Shown here: piece after piece, positions 1 to 10,753 of the stretch
Layout: each line of letters starts with the position of its first letter
How positions within the stretch are numbered: the stretch's first letter is position 1
From: Promicromonosporaceae bacterium
GTDB taxonomy: Bacteria > Actinomycetota > Actinomycetes > Actinomycetales > Cellulomonadaceae
Direction of reading: 5' to 3'
Length of the DNA stretch: 64,000 nucleotides
Assembly: GCA_009783295.1 (NCBI GenBank)
Contig: WRHK01000005.1
Coordinates: 22,780-86,779, forward strand
Program-made: the position numbers and the translations under genes
Notes under the pieces: model-generated
What the model saw: only the letters and a program-made list of their open reading frames with translations
The model's database searches: none
What the model was told of the DNA's origin: nothing

Positions 1-23
1 AACTGCGTCGCCCCGGGTGGGAC

Positions 24-50
24 GCCCTCGTGAGGGGAGGCCCCGAGGGC
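24..50. terminator. Possible short hairpin downstream of the ABC-F gene
   Basis: The 7-base arms GCCCTCG and CGAGGGC are separated by 13 bases, about 60 bases past the stop of the minus-strand ABC-F gene. There is no T-tract. It could be a weak terminator or chance in GC-rich DNA. I see no gene in bases 1-110. Confidence 0.25.
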
Positions 51-110
51 CGTCGTCGGCATGCTCATGCCCTTCTTACGCGCACGCCGCCCGAAAGGTT
101 GAGCCTCCGA

Positions 111-1895
<1,785 letters not shown>

Positions 1896-1993
1896 CGGAC
1901 AAGCGTACGGACCCCGAGGGCGGCCCCGGCACGCCGGTCGAATCGATACAGTCGGGCTGTCACCGCCGACACCTGTTCCTTGGAGAGAGCCTC

Positions 1994-2995
1994 ATGGCCC
2001 AGTTCGACCTGCCCCTCGACGAGCTCGAGCAGTACGCCCCCGACGTCGCCTGCCCGGACGACCTCGTGGACTTCTGGACGCGCACCGTTACCGAGGCCCG
2101 CGCGACGTCGGACACCCCGATCCTCAAGCGCGTCGAGACCGGCCTGACCGAGATCGTGGTCGACGACGTCACGTTCCCCGGTTTCGGCGGGCACCCCATC
2201 AAGGCATGGCTGCTGCGCCCCGCGGGGCACGACGCCGACCGCGACGCCCCGCTGCCCGCGGCGGTCGAGCTCATCGGGTACGGCGGCGGGCGCGGCCTGC
2301 CGATCGAGCACCTCCAGTGGGCCGCGGCCGGCGTCGCGCACCTGGTCATGGACAGCCGCGGCCAGGGCGGCCACTGGGGCGGCGGCGGCGAGACGGCCGA
2401 CCCGGTGGGGCGCGGCGCGGGCGTCATGGGCGTCATGACGGCCGGCATCGAGGACCCGCACGGCCACTACTACCGCCGCTTCTACACCGACGGCGTCCGC
2501 GCCGTCGACGCCCTGCGGACGCTGCCGGGCATCGACCCGTCGCGCGTCGTGGTCAAGGGCGCCAGCCAGGGCGGCGGCGGGGCGATCGCCGTCGCGTCGC
2601 TGCTGTCGATGGTGGGCGACGCCGCCGCGGCCGCCATGCCCGATGTGCCGTTCCTGTCGCACTTCCGCCGGGCGGTGCAGATCGTCGACTCGCGCCCCTA
2701 CGGCGAGATCACGCAGTACCTGTCCGTGCACCGCCGGCCCGACGCCGAGGCCACGGTGTGGAACACGCTGTCGTACATCGACGGCGTGAACCTGGCGCGC
2801 CACGCGACCTCGCCGGCGCTGTTCTCGGTCGCGCTCATGGACCAGACGTGCCCGCCGTCGACCGTCTTCGCCGCCTACAACGCGTGGGGCACGCCGGAGA
2901 AGCACATCGACGTGTACCCGTACAACAACCATGAGGGCGGCCAGGCATACCGCTTCGCCCCGCAGCTGGCCTGGCTGCGCCGCCACACGGCGTGA
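1994..2995 (+). CDS. Carbohydrate esterase family 7 (acetylxylan esterase / cephalosporin-C deacetylase)
   Basis: A 333-residue alpha/beta hydrolase of the CE7 family, which removes acetyl groups from xylo-oligosaccharides and related substrates and usually works inside the cell as an oligomer. The nucleophile motif GASQGG (the GxSQG of CE7) is visible in VVVKGASQGGGG, preceded by the family motif MDSRGQGG. A late DQTCPPST segment and the final HEGG fit the Asp and His of the triad. No signal peptide is visible. The ATG at 1994 was chosen because GGAGAG lies about 7 bases upstream; an upstream in-frame ATG at 1889 would overlap the divergent ABC-F gene start. It converges on ispE across a repeat array. 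Confidence 0.9.
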   Translation: MAQFDLPLDELEQYAPDVACPDDLVDFWTRTVTEARATSDTPILKRVETGLTEIVVDDVTFPGFGGHPIKAWLLRPAGHDADRDAPLPAAVELIGYGGGRGLPIEHLQWAAAGVAHLVMDSRGQGGHWGGGGETADPVGRGAGVMGVMTAGIEDPHGHYYRRFYTDGVRAVDALRTLPGIDPSRVVVKGASQGGGGAIAVASLLSMVGDAAAAAMPDVPFLSHFRRAVQIVDSRPYGEITQYLSVHRRPDAEATVWNTLSYIDGVNLARHATSPALFSVALMDQTCPPSTVFAAYNAWGTPEKHIDVYPYNNHEGGQAYRFAPQLAWLRRHTA

Positions 2996-3054
2996 GCGTG
3001 CGGCATACGGGTCGGGACGGGGCCACCCCTCACCTCGACCACCGCTCACCGCTC

Positions 3055-3307
3055 GCGAGATAGAGCCCGCCCCCCGCGAGTTAGAACCCTTGCCCGCGAA
3101 ATAGAGCCCTCCGGCACGAGATAGAGCTCCCAGCCGCGAGATAGAGCCCGCCCCCCGCGAGTTAGAACCCTTGCCCGCGAAATAGAGCCCTCCGGCACGA
3201 GATAGAGCTCCCAGCCGCGAGATAGAGCCCGAGCGGGCTCTATCTCGTGCCGGAGGGCTCTATTTCGCGGGCAACGGTTCTATCTCGCGGGTACGGGTTC
3301 TACCTCG
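3055..3307. repeat. 20-bp-period repeat array with inverted halves (array 1)
   Basis: This fills most of the 342-base gene-free gap between the convergent esterase and ispE genes. Variants of GCGAGATAGAGCCC start at 3055, 3076, 3096, 3116, 3136 and onward. Four units form an 81-bp block that is duplicated in tandem (3055-3135 and 3136-3216). From about 3233 the motif continues in reverse orientation (GGGCTCTATCTCG) at 20-base steps to 3307. The bases 3171-3208 and 3237-3274 are perfect 38-bp inverted arms. No coding gene or IS end was recognised. A second array of the same type lies at 15625-15880. Confidence 0.9.
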
Positions 3308-3337
3308 CGAGGAGCGAGCGCACCAGCCTGCAGCCCC

Positions 3338-4297
3338 TCACGACACCACCCGCGCCCCCGGCGCCGGGGCCGTCGTCGTCCACACCGAGTCCGTCGCACC
3401 CTCCGCCGTCCACCGGGCGGCCACCGCCAGCGCGTGCTGGCGCGATCGCGCCAGCGCGGCAACCGTCGGCCCGCTGCCGGAGACGATCGCGCCCAGCGCG
3501 TTCGCCTCCCCCGCGATCTCCAGAGCCCGCGCGAGCTCCGGCCGCAGAGAGAGCGCCGCCTCCTGGAGGTCGTTGTGGAGCGCCGCCCCGAGCGCGGTCG
3601 GGTCGCCGGCGCGCAGGGCCTGCATGAGCGCGGTGTCGTCGTCGAGCCCGTTCGAGGCGGGGGCGCCGGACGTCAGCTCGTCGAATCGGGAGAACACCGC
3701 GGGCGTCGACAGCCCCGTCTCCGACGCCCCGAACACCCAGTGGAACTCCCCGCGCGTCATCGCGGGCGTGAGCAGGTGCCCGCGACCGGTGCCGATCGCG
3801 GTGTGCCCCAGCAGGCAGAACGGCACGTCCGAGCCCAGCTGCCCCGCGAGCTCGAGCAGCTCCGCCCGCGCCAGGCCGGTGTCCCACAGGGCGTCGCAGG
3901 CGACGAGCGCGGCGGCGGCGTCGGCGGACCCGCCCGCCATGCCGCCCGCGACCGGCACGCCCTTGCGGACGTGCAGCTCGACGTCCGGCGAGATCCCGGT
4001 GTGGTCGGCGAGCAGCAGCGCGGCGCGCCACGCCAGGTTGGACTCGTCGAGGGGCACGGCCTCGGCCTGCGGCCCCTCGACGGTCAGCGACACCCCCGCG
4101 CCGTCGCGCGCCTGGGTCGCGGTGACCTCCTCGAACAGGGACACCGCCTGGAACACGGAGACCAGCGGGTGGTAGCCGTCGTCGGCCAGGGGTCCCACGC
4201 GCAGCGACAGGTTGACCTTCCCGGGGGCCCTGACCTTGACCGACGGCGGGGGCGCCGCGGTCAGGCGCGCGGAAGGGGGCGTCCCGGGGTGGCTCAC
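3338..4297 (-). CDS. ispE: 4-diphosphocytidyl-2-C-methyl-D-erythritol kinase
   Basis: A 319-residue GHMP kinase that phosphorylates CDP-methylerythritol with ATP in the non-mevalonate isoprenoid pathway. Visible motifs are the N-terminal [11 protein letters not shown] (PGK-N-L of IspE), the ATP-binding glycine-rich loop [15 protein letters not shown] and the late GSGPTVAAL. The GTG start at 4297 overlaps the upstream rsmA stop as GTGA, so the two are translationally coupled. This rsmA-ispE order is standard in actinobacteria. The gene ends facing the repeat array at 3055-3307. Confidence 0.96.
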   Translation of the reverse strand: MSHPGTPPSARLTAAPPPSVKVRAPGKVNLSLRVGPLADDGYHPLVSVFQAVSLFEEVTATQARDGAGVSLTVEGPQAEAVPLDESNLAWRAALLLADHTGISPDVELHVRKGVPVAGGMAGGSADAAAALVACDALWDTGLARAELLELAGQLGSDVPFCLLGHTAIGTGRGHLLTPAMTRGEFHWVFGASETGLSTPAVFSRFDELTSGAPASNGLDDDTALMQALRAGDPTALGAALHNDLQEAALSLRPELARALEIAGEANALGAIVSGSGPTVAALARSRQHALAVAARWTAEGATDSVWTTTAPAPGARVVS

Positions 4298-5229
4298 GCC
4301 TCCACCGTGCCAGGGGGCGCGGAGTGCTGCACGCCGTCCGACGCCGGGTGCGCGCCGTCGTCGGGCGCCTGCTGCTGCAGCAGGCGCTGCTCGGCGATGC
4401 GGGCGAACTGCGTGACGTCGAGCGTCTCGCCGCGCGCCGAGGGGTCCACGCCCGCGGCGCGCAGCGCCTGCTCGGCCGCCGGCCCGGAGCCGAACAGCCC
4501 GGACAGCGCGGCGCGCAGCGTCTTGCGGCGCTGGGCGAACGCGGCGTCGACGACGGCGAACACCTGCTCGCGCGTGGCGGCCGTGGGCGGGGGGTCGCGC
4601 CGCTCGAGGGCGACGAGCGCGGAGTCGACGTTGGGCACGGGCCAGAAGACGTTCCGCGAGACGTTGAGCGACCGCCACGCCCGCGCGTACCAGGCGGCCT
4701 TCACGGACGGGACGCCGTAGATCTTGGACCCCGGCCCGGCGGCGACGCGGTCGGCGACCTCCGCCTGGACCATCACCAGCACCGACTCGAGCGACGGGAA
4801 CCGCTCCAGCATCGTGAGCAGCACCGGCACGGCGACGTTGTACGGCAGGTTCGCGACGAGGGCCGTGGGCGGCTCGCCGGGCAGCGAGGTGACGTCCATC
4901 GCGTCCGAGAGCACGACGTCGAACGATGCCCCCGGGAAGTGCTTGTGCACCGTCTCGCCGATCTGCCCGGCGAGCACCGGGTCGATCTCGACGGCGACGA
5001 CGGACGCCCCCGCCTCGAGCAGGCCGAGGGTCAGCGACCCGAGCCCGGGCCCCACCTCGACCACCCGCTGCCCGGGCCGCACGCCGGCGGCGCGCACGAT
5101 CTTGCGGACCGTGCCGGCGTCGTGCACGAAGTTCTGGCCGAGGGTCTTGGTGGGCCGAACGCCCAGGCGCCCTGCCAGCTCGCGGATCTCCGCGGGGCCG
5201 AGCAGGGCGCCTGAGGGTTCGTTCGTCAT
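4294..5229 (-). CDS. rsmA: 16S rRNA (adenine1518-N6/adenine1519-N6)-dimethyltransferase
   Basis: A 311-residue Rossmann-fold methyltransferase (KsgA) that dimethylates two adjacent adenines in helix 45 of 16S rRNA during small-subunit maturation. Visible are the [10 protein letters not shown] opening, the SAM-binding [11 protein letters not shown] and the catalytic NLPYN motif ([13 protein letters not shown]). The C-terminal tail after about residue 285 is a variable, low-complexity extension. It overlaps ispE by four bases and lies downstream of the rpf-type genes, as in many actinobacteria. Loss of this enzyme is known to give kasugamycin resistance. Confidence 0.97.
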   Translation of the reverse strand: MTNEPSGALLGPAEIRELAGRLGVRPTKTLGQNFVHDAGTVRKIVRAAGVRPGQRVVEVGPGLGSLTLGLLEAGASVVAVEIDPVLAGQIGETVHKHFPGASFDVVLSDAMDVTSLPGEPPTALVANLPYNVAVPVLLTMLERFPSLESVLVMVQAEVADRVAAGPGSKIYGVPSVKAAWYARAWRSLNVSRNVFWPVPNVDSALVALERRDPPPTAATREQVFAVVDAAFAQRRKTLRAALSGLFGSGPAAEQALRAAGVDPSARGETLDVTQFARIAEQRLLQQQAPDDGAHPASDGVQHSAPPGTVEA

Positions 5230-5284
5230 GGGGTGGAGCCTACCGAGCCTGTCGTTCCGGCAGGCTCATCCACCGACACGCGAC

Positions 5285-6667
5285 CTAGTACCAGCCGCTC
5301 GCCTGGGAGTGGCCCCACGCACCGCACGGCGTGCCGTAGCGGCCGGCGATGTAGTTGAGGCCCCAGGTGATCTGCGTGGCGGGGTTGGTCTTCCAGTCGC
5401 TGGCGACGGAGCCCATCTTCGAGCCGGGCAGCGCCTGCGGGATGCCGTAGGCGCCCGAGCTGGCGTTGTACGCCGACGGGTTCCAGCCGGACTCCTTCTG
5501 GAAGAGCGACTCCAGGCACGTCCACTGCGACCCGGTCCAGCCGCGCGCGGCGGCGAGCTGCTGGCCGATGGCGCGGGGCGAGCCCGACATCACGGGGCCG
5601 CTCGAGCCGGTCGACGCGGCAGCGGCCGGGGCGGCCGCGGGCGCCGGGGCGGCGACGGGGCGGGCCTTCGTGCCGTTGGCGACGATCTTGGCCACGGGCT
5701 GCGTGGTCACCTTGTCGGACTTCTGGGTGCGCTGCGTCTGCTTCCCGTCCACGGTGACGACGTTCGCGACCACCGTGCGCACGCCGTTCTTGCCCTCCTG
5801 GACCACCTTCGACTCGCCCTTGTACAGGGTGGCGTCGTCCTTGGTCTGGGTGGGGAACGGGATGGCCGTGGTGGTGGTGACGTCCTTCTGCACCACGCGC
5901 TGCACGACGACGGCGACGCCGGCGCCCTTCGCGACCGCGGCCGAGATGTGCGCGTCGGCCACGTCGACGACGTGGACCAGGTCCTGGGCACCCAGCTTCA
6001 CGCCGGCGGCGGTCAGCACGGCGTCGAGGCCCTGGCTGCCGTCGGGCACGACGACGGTCTTGCCGTCGTGGACGACGGCCACGGGGCCCTCGGCGTCCAG
6101 GCGCAGCGGGAGGGAGGCGCGGTCCGAGGAGCGGGAGGCGACCAGGGCCACGTCGGTGCCGCGCATCGAGAGCGCGGAGAGCGCCTCGTCGGCGTCGAGG
6201 GCGGTGACCCAGGTGCTGGACTGCTTGCCGTCGGCCTGCACGGTGAGCTCGCGCCCGTAGCGCACGACGACGTCGGCACCGTCGGTCAGCGGCTTCGAGG
6301 GGGCGGGCGAGACCACGTCGTGGCCGGAGAGCCGGACGTTCTGGGCGTCGAGGAGGCCCTGCACGGAACCGGCGAAAGTCGAGATGGTGGTGACGTGGCC
6401 GTCGACGTCGAGGGTCACGGTCTTGTGGGCGTTGTACGCCATGGCGCCGCCGGTGACGGCGAGCGAGGCGACGACGAGGCCGGAGACGAGGGGGATGCGG
6501 TACTTGCGCCGTCGTCGGGCGGCGGTGGTGTCGAGGGCGGGGAGGTCGCTGGTGACGGCGGTCGGCTCGGTCGGGGTGGCCGTCGTCTCGGGGGTGGTGA
6601 AGGTCACGGGGGTCCAGACGTCGTGCTCTCCGGGCACGGGCGGACGAGCACGGGCCACGAGGACCAC
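5285..6667 (-). CDS. DUF348/G5-domain secreted protein with lysozyme-like C-terminal domain
   Basis: About 460 residues. A cytoplasmic N-terminus and one membrane segment (about 58-80) are followed by DUF348-type repeats beginning AHKTVTLDVDGH, a G5 domain ending in IVANGTKA, an Ala/Pro-rich linker and a C-terminal lytic-transglycosylase-like domain. The last domain carries the catalytic-type glutamate in FQKESGWNPSAY and the motif SSGAYGIPQALPGSKM. It differs from the Rpf domain of the next two genes. The likely role is peptidoglycan cleavage at the cell surface during growth or division. The start is uncertain: the GTG at 6667 and an internal GTG about 18 codons later are both possible. It is the last of four tandem paralogues. 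Confidence 0.8.
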   Translation of the reverse strand: MVLVARARPPVPGEHDVWTPVTFTTPETTATPTEPTAVTSDLPALDTTAARRRRKYRIPLVSGLVVASLAVTGGAMAYNAHKTVTLDVDGHVTTISTFAGSVQGLLDAQNVRLSGHDVVSPAPSKPLTDGADVVVRYGRELTVQADGKQSSTWVTALDADEALSALSMRGTDVALVASRSSDRASLPLRLDAEGPVAVVHDGKTVVVPDGSQGLDAVLTAAGVKLGAQDLVHVVDVADAHISAAVAKGAGVAVVVQRVVQKDVTTTTAIPFPTQTKDDATLYKGESKVVQEGKNGVRTVVANVVTVDGKQTQRTQKSDKVTTQPVAKIVANGTKARPVAAPAPAAAPAAAASTGSSGPVMSGSPRAIGQQLAAARGWTGSQWTCLESLFQKESGWNPSAYNASSGAYGIPQALPGSKMGSVASDWKTNPATQITWGLNYIAGRYGTPCGAWGHSQASGWY

Positions 6668-6954
6668 CGCACCGACCCTGTCAGGGCGCGCACGACCCCC
6701 GTGAGGGCGCCGCGGATGCGGTCTCGACCGGCCGATCCGGCGGTCGCGGCCCGATGTACGAGCCGGTCAGCGCGCTGTCGCGGCCCGATGGCCGACGCTG
6801 GGGGCTATACACCCCGACCCGTCCGATGACGCGCAAGACAGTCGACCGTAACCGTGTCGTTATCGTTTTCCAAATCCCCTGGTGGCGATCGTGGCGAAGG
6901 GCACGCGCCGTCCGGCGACGGGTGAGTGGTCGATCGCGGCCTTCTGTGCGGTGC

Positions 6955-8163
6955 TCACAGCAGCCCGAGCTTCCGCGCGCAGGCGGGCCACTGGCCCCAC
7001 CCGGAGCCGGCCTGGAGGGCCTGGGCGCGCTGTGTCTGCTCGGCCGCCGACGCCTGCGAGGGCAGCCCCGTGCCGCCCAGCGACTGCCAGGTCGAGACCG
7101 TGAACTGGTAGAGCCCGTAGTAGAGCCCGTTGGACGAGACGGCGTCGACGCGGCCGCCGGACTCGCACTGTGCGAGCGCGGCCCAGACGTCGCCCGTGGG
7201 CGCGGCGGGCGGTGCCGCGGGCGCGGTCGTGGCCGCGGGGGCCGCGGGCGCCGCGGCGGGCGGCGGCGCGGCGGGGCGCGCCTGGGTGCCGACGGCCACC
7301 ACCTCGTCGACGGCAGCCGTCGTGTCGGCGTCGGAGACCACGGTGCGCGCGGTCACCCTGCCGTCCACCGTGGTGACCCGCTCGACGCGCGTGTGCACCC
7401 CGGCGACGCCGGCCTGCAGGACGGCGGGGGCCAGGTCGGCGTACCGGCCCGGGTCCTGCTTCTCGACGTGCCGGAACGGGATGGGCGTCCTCGTCGTGAC
7501 GTCGCGCGTGACCACGCGCTGCACCACGAGCTCGACGCGGGCGCCGCCCGGCTGCGGGGCGTCGACGGGGATCACGCTGACCAGGTCCGCCGTGCCGACC
7601 GTCACGTGCGCCGCGGCCAGGACGCCCGCGACGCCGTCGCCGGCGTCCCGCACGGTCCGGGTGTGCCCGTCGGCGACGACGGCGACGGGGCCGCCGTGCG
7701 CGGCGAGCGGGAGGGGCAGGGCGGTGCGGTCGCCCGAGCGGGAGGCCACGAGCCGCACGTCCGAGCCGCGCGCCGAGAGCTGGGCGAGCGCGTCGTCGGC
7801 GTCGAGGGCCGTGACCCACGTGGTGGAGCTCGCGCCGCCCGACTCGACGTCGAGCTGGCGCCCGTACCGGACCACGACGTCGCTGCCGTCGCGCAGTCGG
7901 GACGCCAGGCCGGGGGCGACGGCGTCGTGCGGGCCGACGCGCACGCCCTGCCGGTCGAGCAGGCCGCCGACGGACCCCGCGAACGTCGTCACGTGGGTCA
8001 CCGAGCCGTCGACGTCGAGCGTGACCGACTTGCGGGCGTCGGCGAGCGCGCCCGCGGCGCCGCCCGCCACGAACGCGGCGGCCGTGAGGCCGATCGCGAG
8101 CGGCAGGCCTCGGCGCCGGCGGCGGGACGGCCCGTCAGGCCCTGGCGTGAGCGTCAGCAGCAT
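6955..8163 (-). CDS. Resuscitation-promoting factor (RpfB-like: DUF348, G5, Rpf domain)
   Basis: A 402-residue RpfB-type protein. It has a short basic N-terminus, a membrane segment (about 20-42), three DUF348 repeats starting at SVTLDVDGSVTHV, a G5 domain ending VAVGTQARP, an Ala/Pro linker and a C-terminal Rpf transglycosylase domain (WAALAQCESGGRVD ... YYGLYQFTVSTW). The glutamate in QCESGG matches the catalytic residue of Rpf enzymes, which cleave peptidoglycan and help dormant cells resume growth. It lies 81 bases downstream of a second Rpf. The downstream 287-base gap (6668-6954) contains no recognised gene; near its middle is a TAAC-N6-GTTA inverted element (minus strand). Confidence 0.9.
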   Translation of the reverse strand: MLLTLTPGPDGPSRRRRRGLPLAIGLTAAAFVAGGAAGALADARKSVTLDVDGSVTHVTTFAGSVGGLLDRQGVRVGPHDAVAPGLASRLRDGSDVVVRYGRQLDVESGGASSTTWVTALDADDALAQLSARGSDVRLVASRSGDRTALPLPLAAHGGPVAVVADGHTRTVRDAGDGVAGVLAAAHVTVGTADLVSVIPVDAPQPGGARVELVVQRVVTRDVTTRTPIPFRHVEKQDPGRYADLAPAVLQAGVAGVHTRVERVTTVDGRVTARTVVSDADTTAAVDEVVAVGTQARPAAPPPAAAPAAPAATTAPAAPPAAPTGDVWAALAQCESGGRVDAVSSNGLYYGLYQFTVSTWQSLGGTGLPSQASAAEQTQRAQALQAGSGWGQWPACARKLGLL

Positions 8164-8244
8164 CCGGCGACCGTAACCGCGCCGTGACCTTCCGCAACCC
8201 GGGCGCGTCGTTGCGCCCGGTTTACGGAGGTTTGTCCACCGGTT

Positions 8245-9396
8245 CTAGCCCAGCAGGCCGAGCCTGCGGGCGCAGGCGGGCCACTGGCCCCAGCCCGAGC
8301 GGGCCTGGAGCAGCTGGGCGCGGTGGCGCTGCTCGGCGGGCGACGCCTGCGAGGGCAGCCCGGTGCCGCCCACGGACTGCCACGTGGGCACCGAGAACTG
8401 GTACAGGCCGTGGAAGCGGCCGCTGGCCGAGACGACGTTCGGGCGGCCACCGGACTCGCACTGCGCGAGCCGCGCCCACACGTCGTCGCCGACGGACCCG
8501 CCGGCGGCCGGGGCAGGGGCGGGCGGCGGCGCCACGGGGCGGGCGCGGGTGCCGACGGCGACGATCTCGTCGACCGGGTCGGACACGTCCTCGCTCACGG
8601 TCTCGCGGGCCGTCTCGACGCCGTCCACGGTGGTGACGCGCTCGACGAGCGTGCGCTCCCCGGCGACGCCGCGGCGGTCCACGCGCGGGGCCAGGTCGGA
8701 GAAGCGCTCGGCGTCGCGGCGCTCGACGCGCCCGAACGGCAGCGCCGTCGTCGTCGTGACGTCCTCGGTGACCACGCGCTGCACCACGATCGCCACGCCG
8801 GTGGCGCGCGGCTCGACGCTCACGAGGTCGTCGGCCGCCACGGTGACGCCGGCGGCGTCGAGCAGGCCGTCCAGGCCGTCGCCGTCGTACGACGCGACGT
8901 GCTCGGCGCCGTCCGCGACCACGACGACGTCGCCGCCGTCGGAGCTGACCGGGAGCGGCAGGGCCACGCGGTCGCCGGAGCGGGACGCCACGAGGCGCAC
9001 GTCGCCTCCGCGGGCGGCCAGGAGGCGCAGGGCGTCGTCGGCGTCGAGGGCGGCCACCCAGGTGGTGGTCTGCGCGCCGTCGGACTCGACGGTCAGCTCA
9101 CGGCCCAGGCGCACCACGACGGCGGCGCCGTCGCGCAGGGGCGCGTCGATGGCGGGGACGACGACGTCGTGCTCGCCGAGCTCGACGTCGGCGCCGCGCA
9201 GCAGCCCCTCGACGGAGCCGGCGAACGTGGTGACGCGCGTGATCTCGCCGTCGACGTCGAGCATGACGGCCTTGTGTGCGGCGGAGACCGCGCCGGCGGT
9301 CCCGCCGAGCAGCAGCGCGCCGGCGACGACGGCTGCGACGGCGGGCAGGCGCCGGGAGCGGCGGGCCGGGGTGTCGTTCTGGTGGTCGCTAGGCAT
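8245..9396 (-). CDS. Resuscitation-promoting factor (second RpfB-like copy)
   Basis: A 383-residue paralogue of the preceding gene with the same order: N-terminal membrane anchor (about 18-38), three DUF348 repeats from AVMLDVDGEITRV, G5 domain ending VAVGTRARPV, and C-terminal Rpf domain WARLAQCESGGRPN ... LYQFSVPTW with the catalytic-type glutamate. The ATG at 9396 gives a normal basic N-terminus (MPSDHQNDTPARRSRR). The C-terminal ~70 residues are nearly identical to those of the 6955-8163 gene, indicating recent duplication or gene conversion. Confidence 0.9.
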   Translation of the reverse strand: MPSDHQNDTPARRSRRLPAVAAVVAGALLLGGTAGAVSAAHKAVMLDVDGEITRVTTFAGSVEGLLRGADVELGEHDVVVPAIDAPLRDGAAVVVRLGRELTVESDGAQTTTWVAALDADDALRLLAARGGDVRLVASRSGDRVALPLPVSSDGGDVVVVADGAEHVASYDGDGLDGLLDAAGVTVAADDLVSVEPRATGVAIVVQRVVTEDVTTTTALPFGRVERRDAERFSDLAPRVDRRGVAGERTLVERVTTVDGVETARETVSEDVSDPVDEIVAVGTRARPVAPPPAPAPAAGGSVGDDVWARLAQCESGGRPNVVSASGRFHGLYQFSVPTWQSVGGTGLPSQASPAEQRHRAQLLQARSGWGQWPACARRLGLLG

Positions 9397-9479
9397 CCGA
9401 CGACCGAACCACAGGCGGCCGCGGCGCCCGCGCCGGGGCGGCGCCGATCCAGCGGCGAGCGGGCGCCGGATGGCGCCTG

Positions 9480-10721
9480 TCAGTACCAGCCGGTGGCCAT
9501 GGAGTGGTCCCACGCGCCGCACGGAGTGCCGTACCGGCTGGAGATGTAACCCAGCCCCCAGGTGATCTGGGTCGTGGGGTTGGTGCGCCAGTCGGCGCCC
9601 ACGCTGGCCATCTTCGAGCCGGGCAGCGCCTGCGGGATGCCGTAGGCCCCGGACGAGGCGTTGGAGGCGTTGACGCGCCAGCCGGACTCCTTGGTCCACA
9701 GGCTGTCGAGGCACGCGAACTGGTCGGCGCCCCAGCCGCGCTCGGCCAGCAGGGCCTGCGCGGTCGCCTTTACGGAGCCGGGGTCCACCTTGACGGCGGA
9801 GGGGTCCATGGTGCCGACGACGATCACCTCGTCGCGCGGCGCCCGCGTCACGACGCGCGACACCACGGTGCGCTGCACCTCGGCGCCGGCGAGCGACAGG
9901 GTCGAGTACGTGGTGACGGCCTCGCCGGGGCGCCCGGCGGTGCGCACGTGCTGGTAGCCGCGCGGGAGGGCGGGCTCCTCGATGGTCTGCGTGGCGAACG
10001 GCAGCACCTCGGTGACGGTGTCCGCGCCGGTGGACCCGCGGGCCACGACCACGACCATGCCGTCCACGGCGGCGGCGCCGAGCGGCACGGACGTCTGGTC
10101 GGTGTCGCCGAGCGTGATGCCGGCCTCGCCGAGCACGTCGCGGACGGTGGCCTGGGTGGTGCGGATCGGCAGCACCGACCCGTCGACGGCGACGTTGACG
10201 GTCTTCATCGTCGAGACGCGCACGGGCTCGCGGCCCAGCGGCTCGGAGCGCGACGCCGTCGCGACGGCGCCGTCGCCGCGGGCACCGAGGGCCTCGATCA
10301 GGTCGCCGACGGTGAGCGCCGTCGTCGTGAAGGTGCTGGTCCTGCCGTCGACTTCGAGGGTGACCTGACGGGAGGAGCGCACCACGATGCTCTCGCCGTC
10401 GGCCACCGGGGCGTTCTCGGCGGGGGTCACCGCGTCACCGCGCAGCACGTCCACGCTCTGGAAGCGGAGCACGTCGCCGACGGTGCGGCCGTAGGCGGAG
10501 ACGACGCGGATCTGGCCGTCGTCGTCGATGGTGACGGTCTTGTGGGCGGCGGTCAGGCCGTACGTGGACCCCGCGAGCGCGACCACCACGAGGGCGTGCA
10601 GGAGGCGTCGCGTGCCACGGCCCGGGGCGTCGGCGCGCCGGGGCAGGACGGGTGCTGGGGAGGCCGCCGCGTACCGGCGGGTGCTGCCGCCGGGCCGGGT
10701 GCCTCGTGCCCTTCGTGCCAC
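9480..10721 (-). CDS. DUF348/G5-domain secreted protein with lysozyme-like C-terminal domain (second copy)
   Basis: About 413 residues from a GTG at 10721; a TTG further upstream is also possible. After an Arg-rich N-terminus comes a membrane segment (about 34-52), DUF348 repeats starting at KTVTIDDDGQIRVV, a G5 region ending VIVVGTMD, and a C-terminal domain with WTKESGWRVNAS and SSGAYGIPQALPGSKM. That last domain is almost the same as in the 5285-6667 protein but its DUF348/G5 part is quite different. It is the first of the four tandem wall-lytic genes, immediately downstream of tatD. Confidence 0.8.
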   Translation of the reverse strand: MARRARGTRPGGSTRRYAAASPAPVLPRRADAPGRGTRRLLHALVVVALAGSTYGLTAAHKTVTIDDDGQIRVVSAYGRTVGDVLRFQSVDVLRGDAVTPAENAPVADGESIVVRSSRQVTLEVDGRTSTFTTTALTVGDLIEALGARGDGAVATASRSEPLGREPVRVSTMKTVNVAVDGSVLPIRTTQATVRDVLGEAGITLGDTDQTSVPLGAAAVDGMVVVVARGSTGADTVTEVLPFATQTIEEPALPRGYQHVRTAGRPGEAVTTYSTLSLAGAEVQRTVVSRVVTRAPRDEVIVVGTMDPSAVKVDPGSVKATAQALLAERGWGADQFACLDSLWTKESGWRVNASNASSGAYGIPQALPGSKMASVGADWRTNPTTQITWGLGYISSRYGTPCGAWDHSMATGWY

Positions 10722-10753
10722 AAGCAGCAGACCGTAGCGGGTGAACGCGTCCC

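Noticed and set aside
3055..3307. Array 1 as a CRISPR array
   Set aside because: Repeats are short and variable, the spacers are only a few bases and repeat themselves, halves are inverted, and no cas genes are present.
6668..6954. A c-di-AMP (ydaO) riboswitch upstream of the wall-lytic gene
   Set aside because: Such riboswitches often precede rpf-like genes, but I could not find the conserved core bases here on the minus strand.
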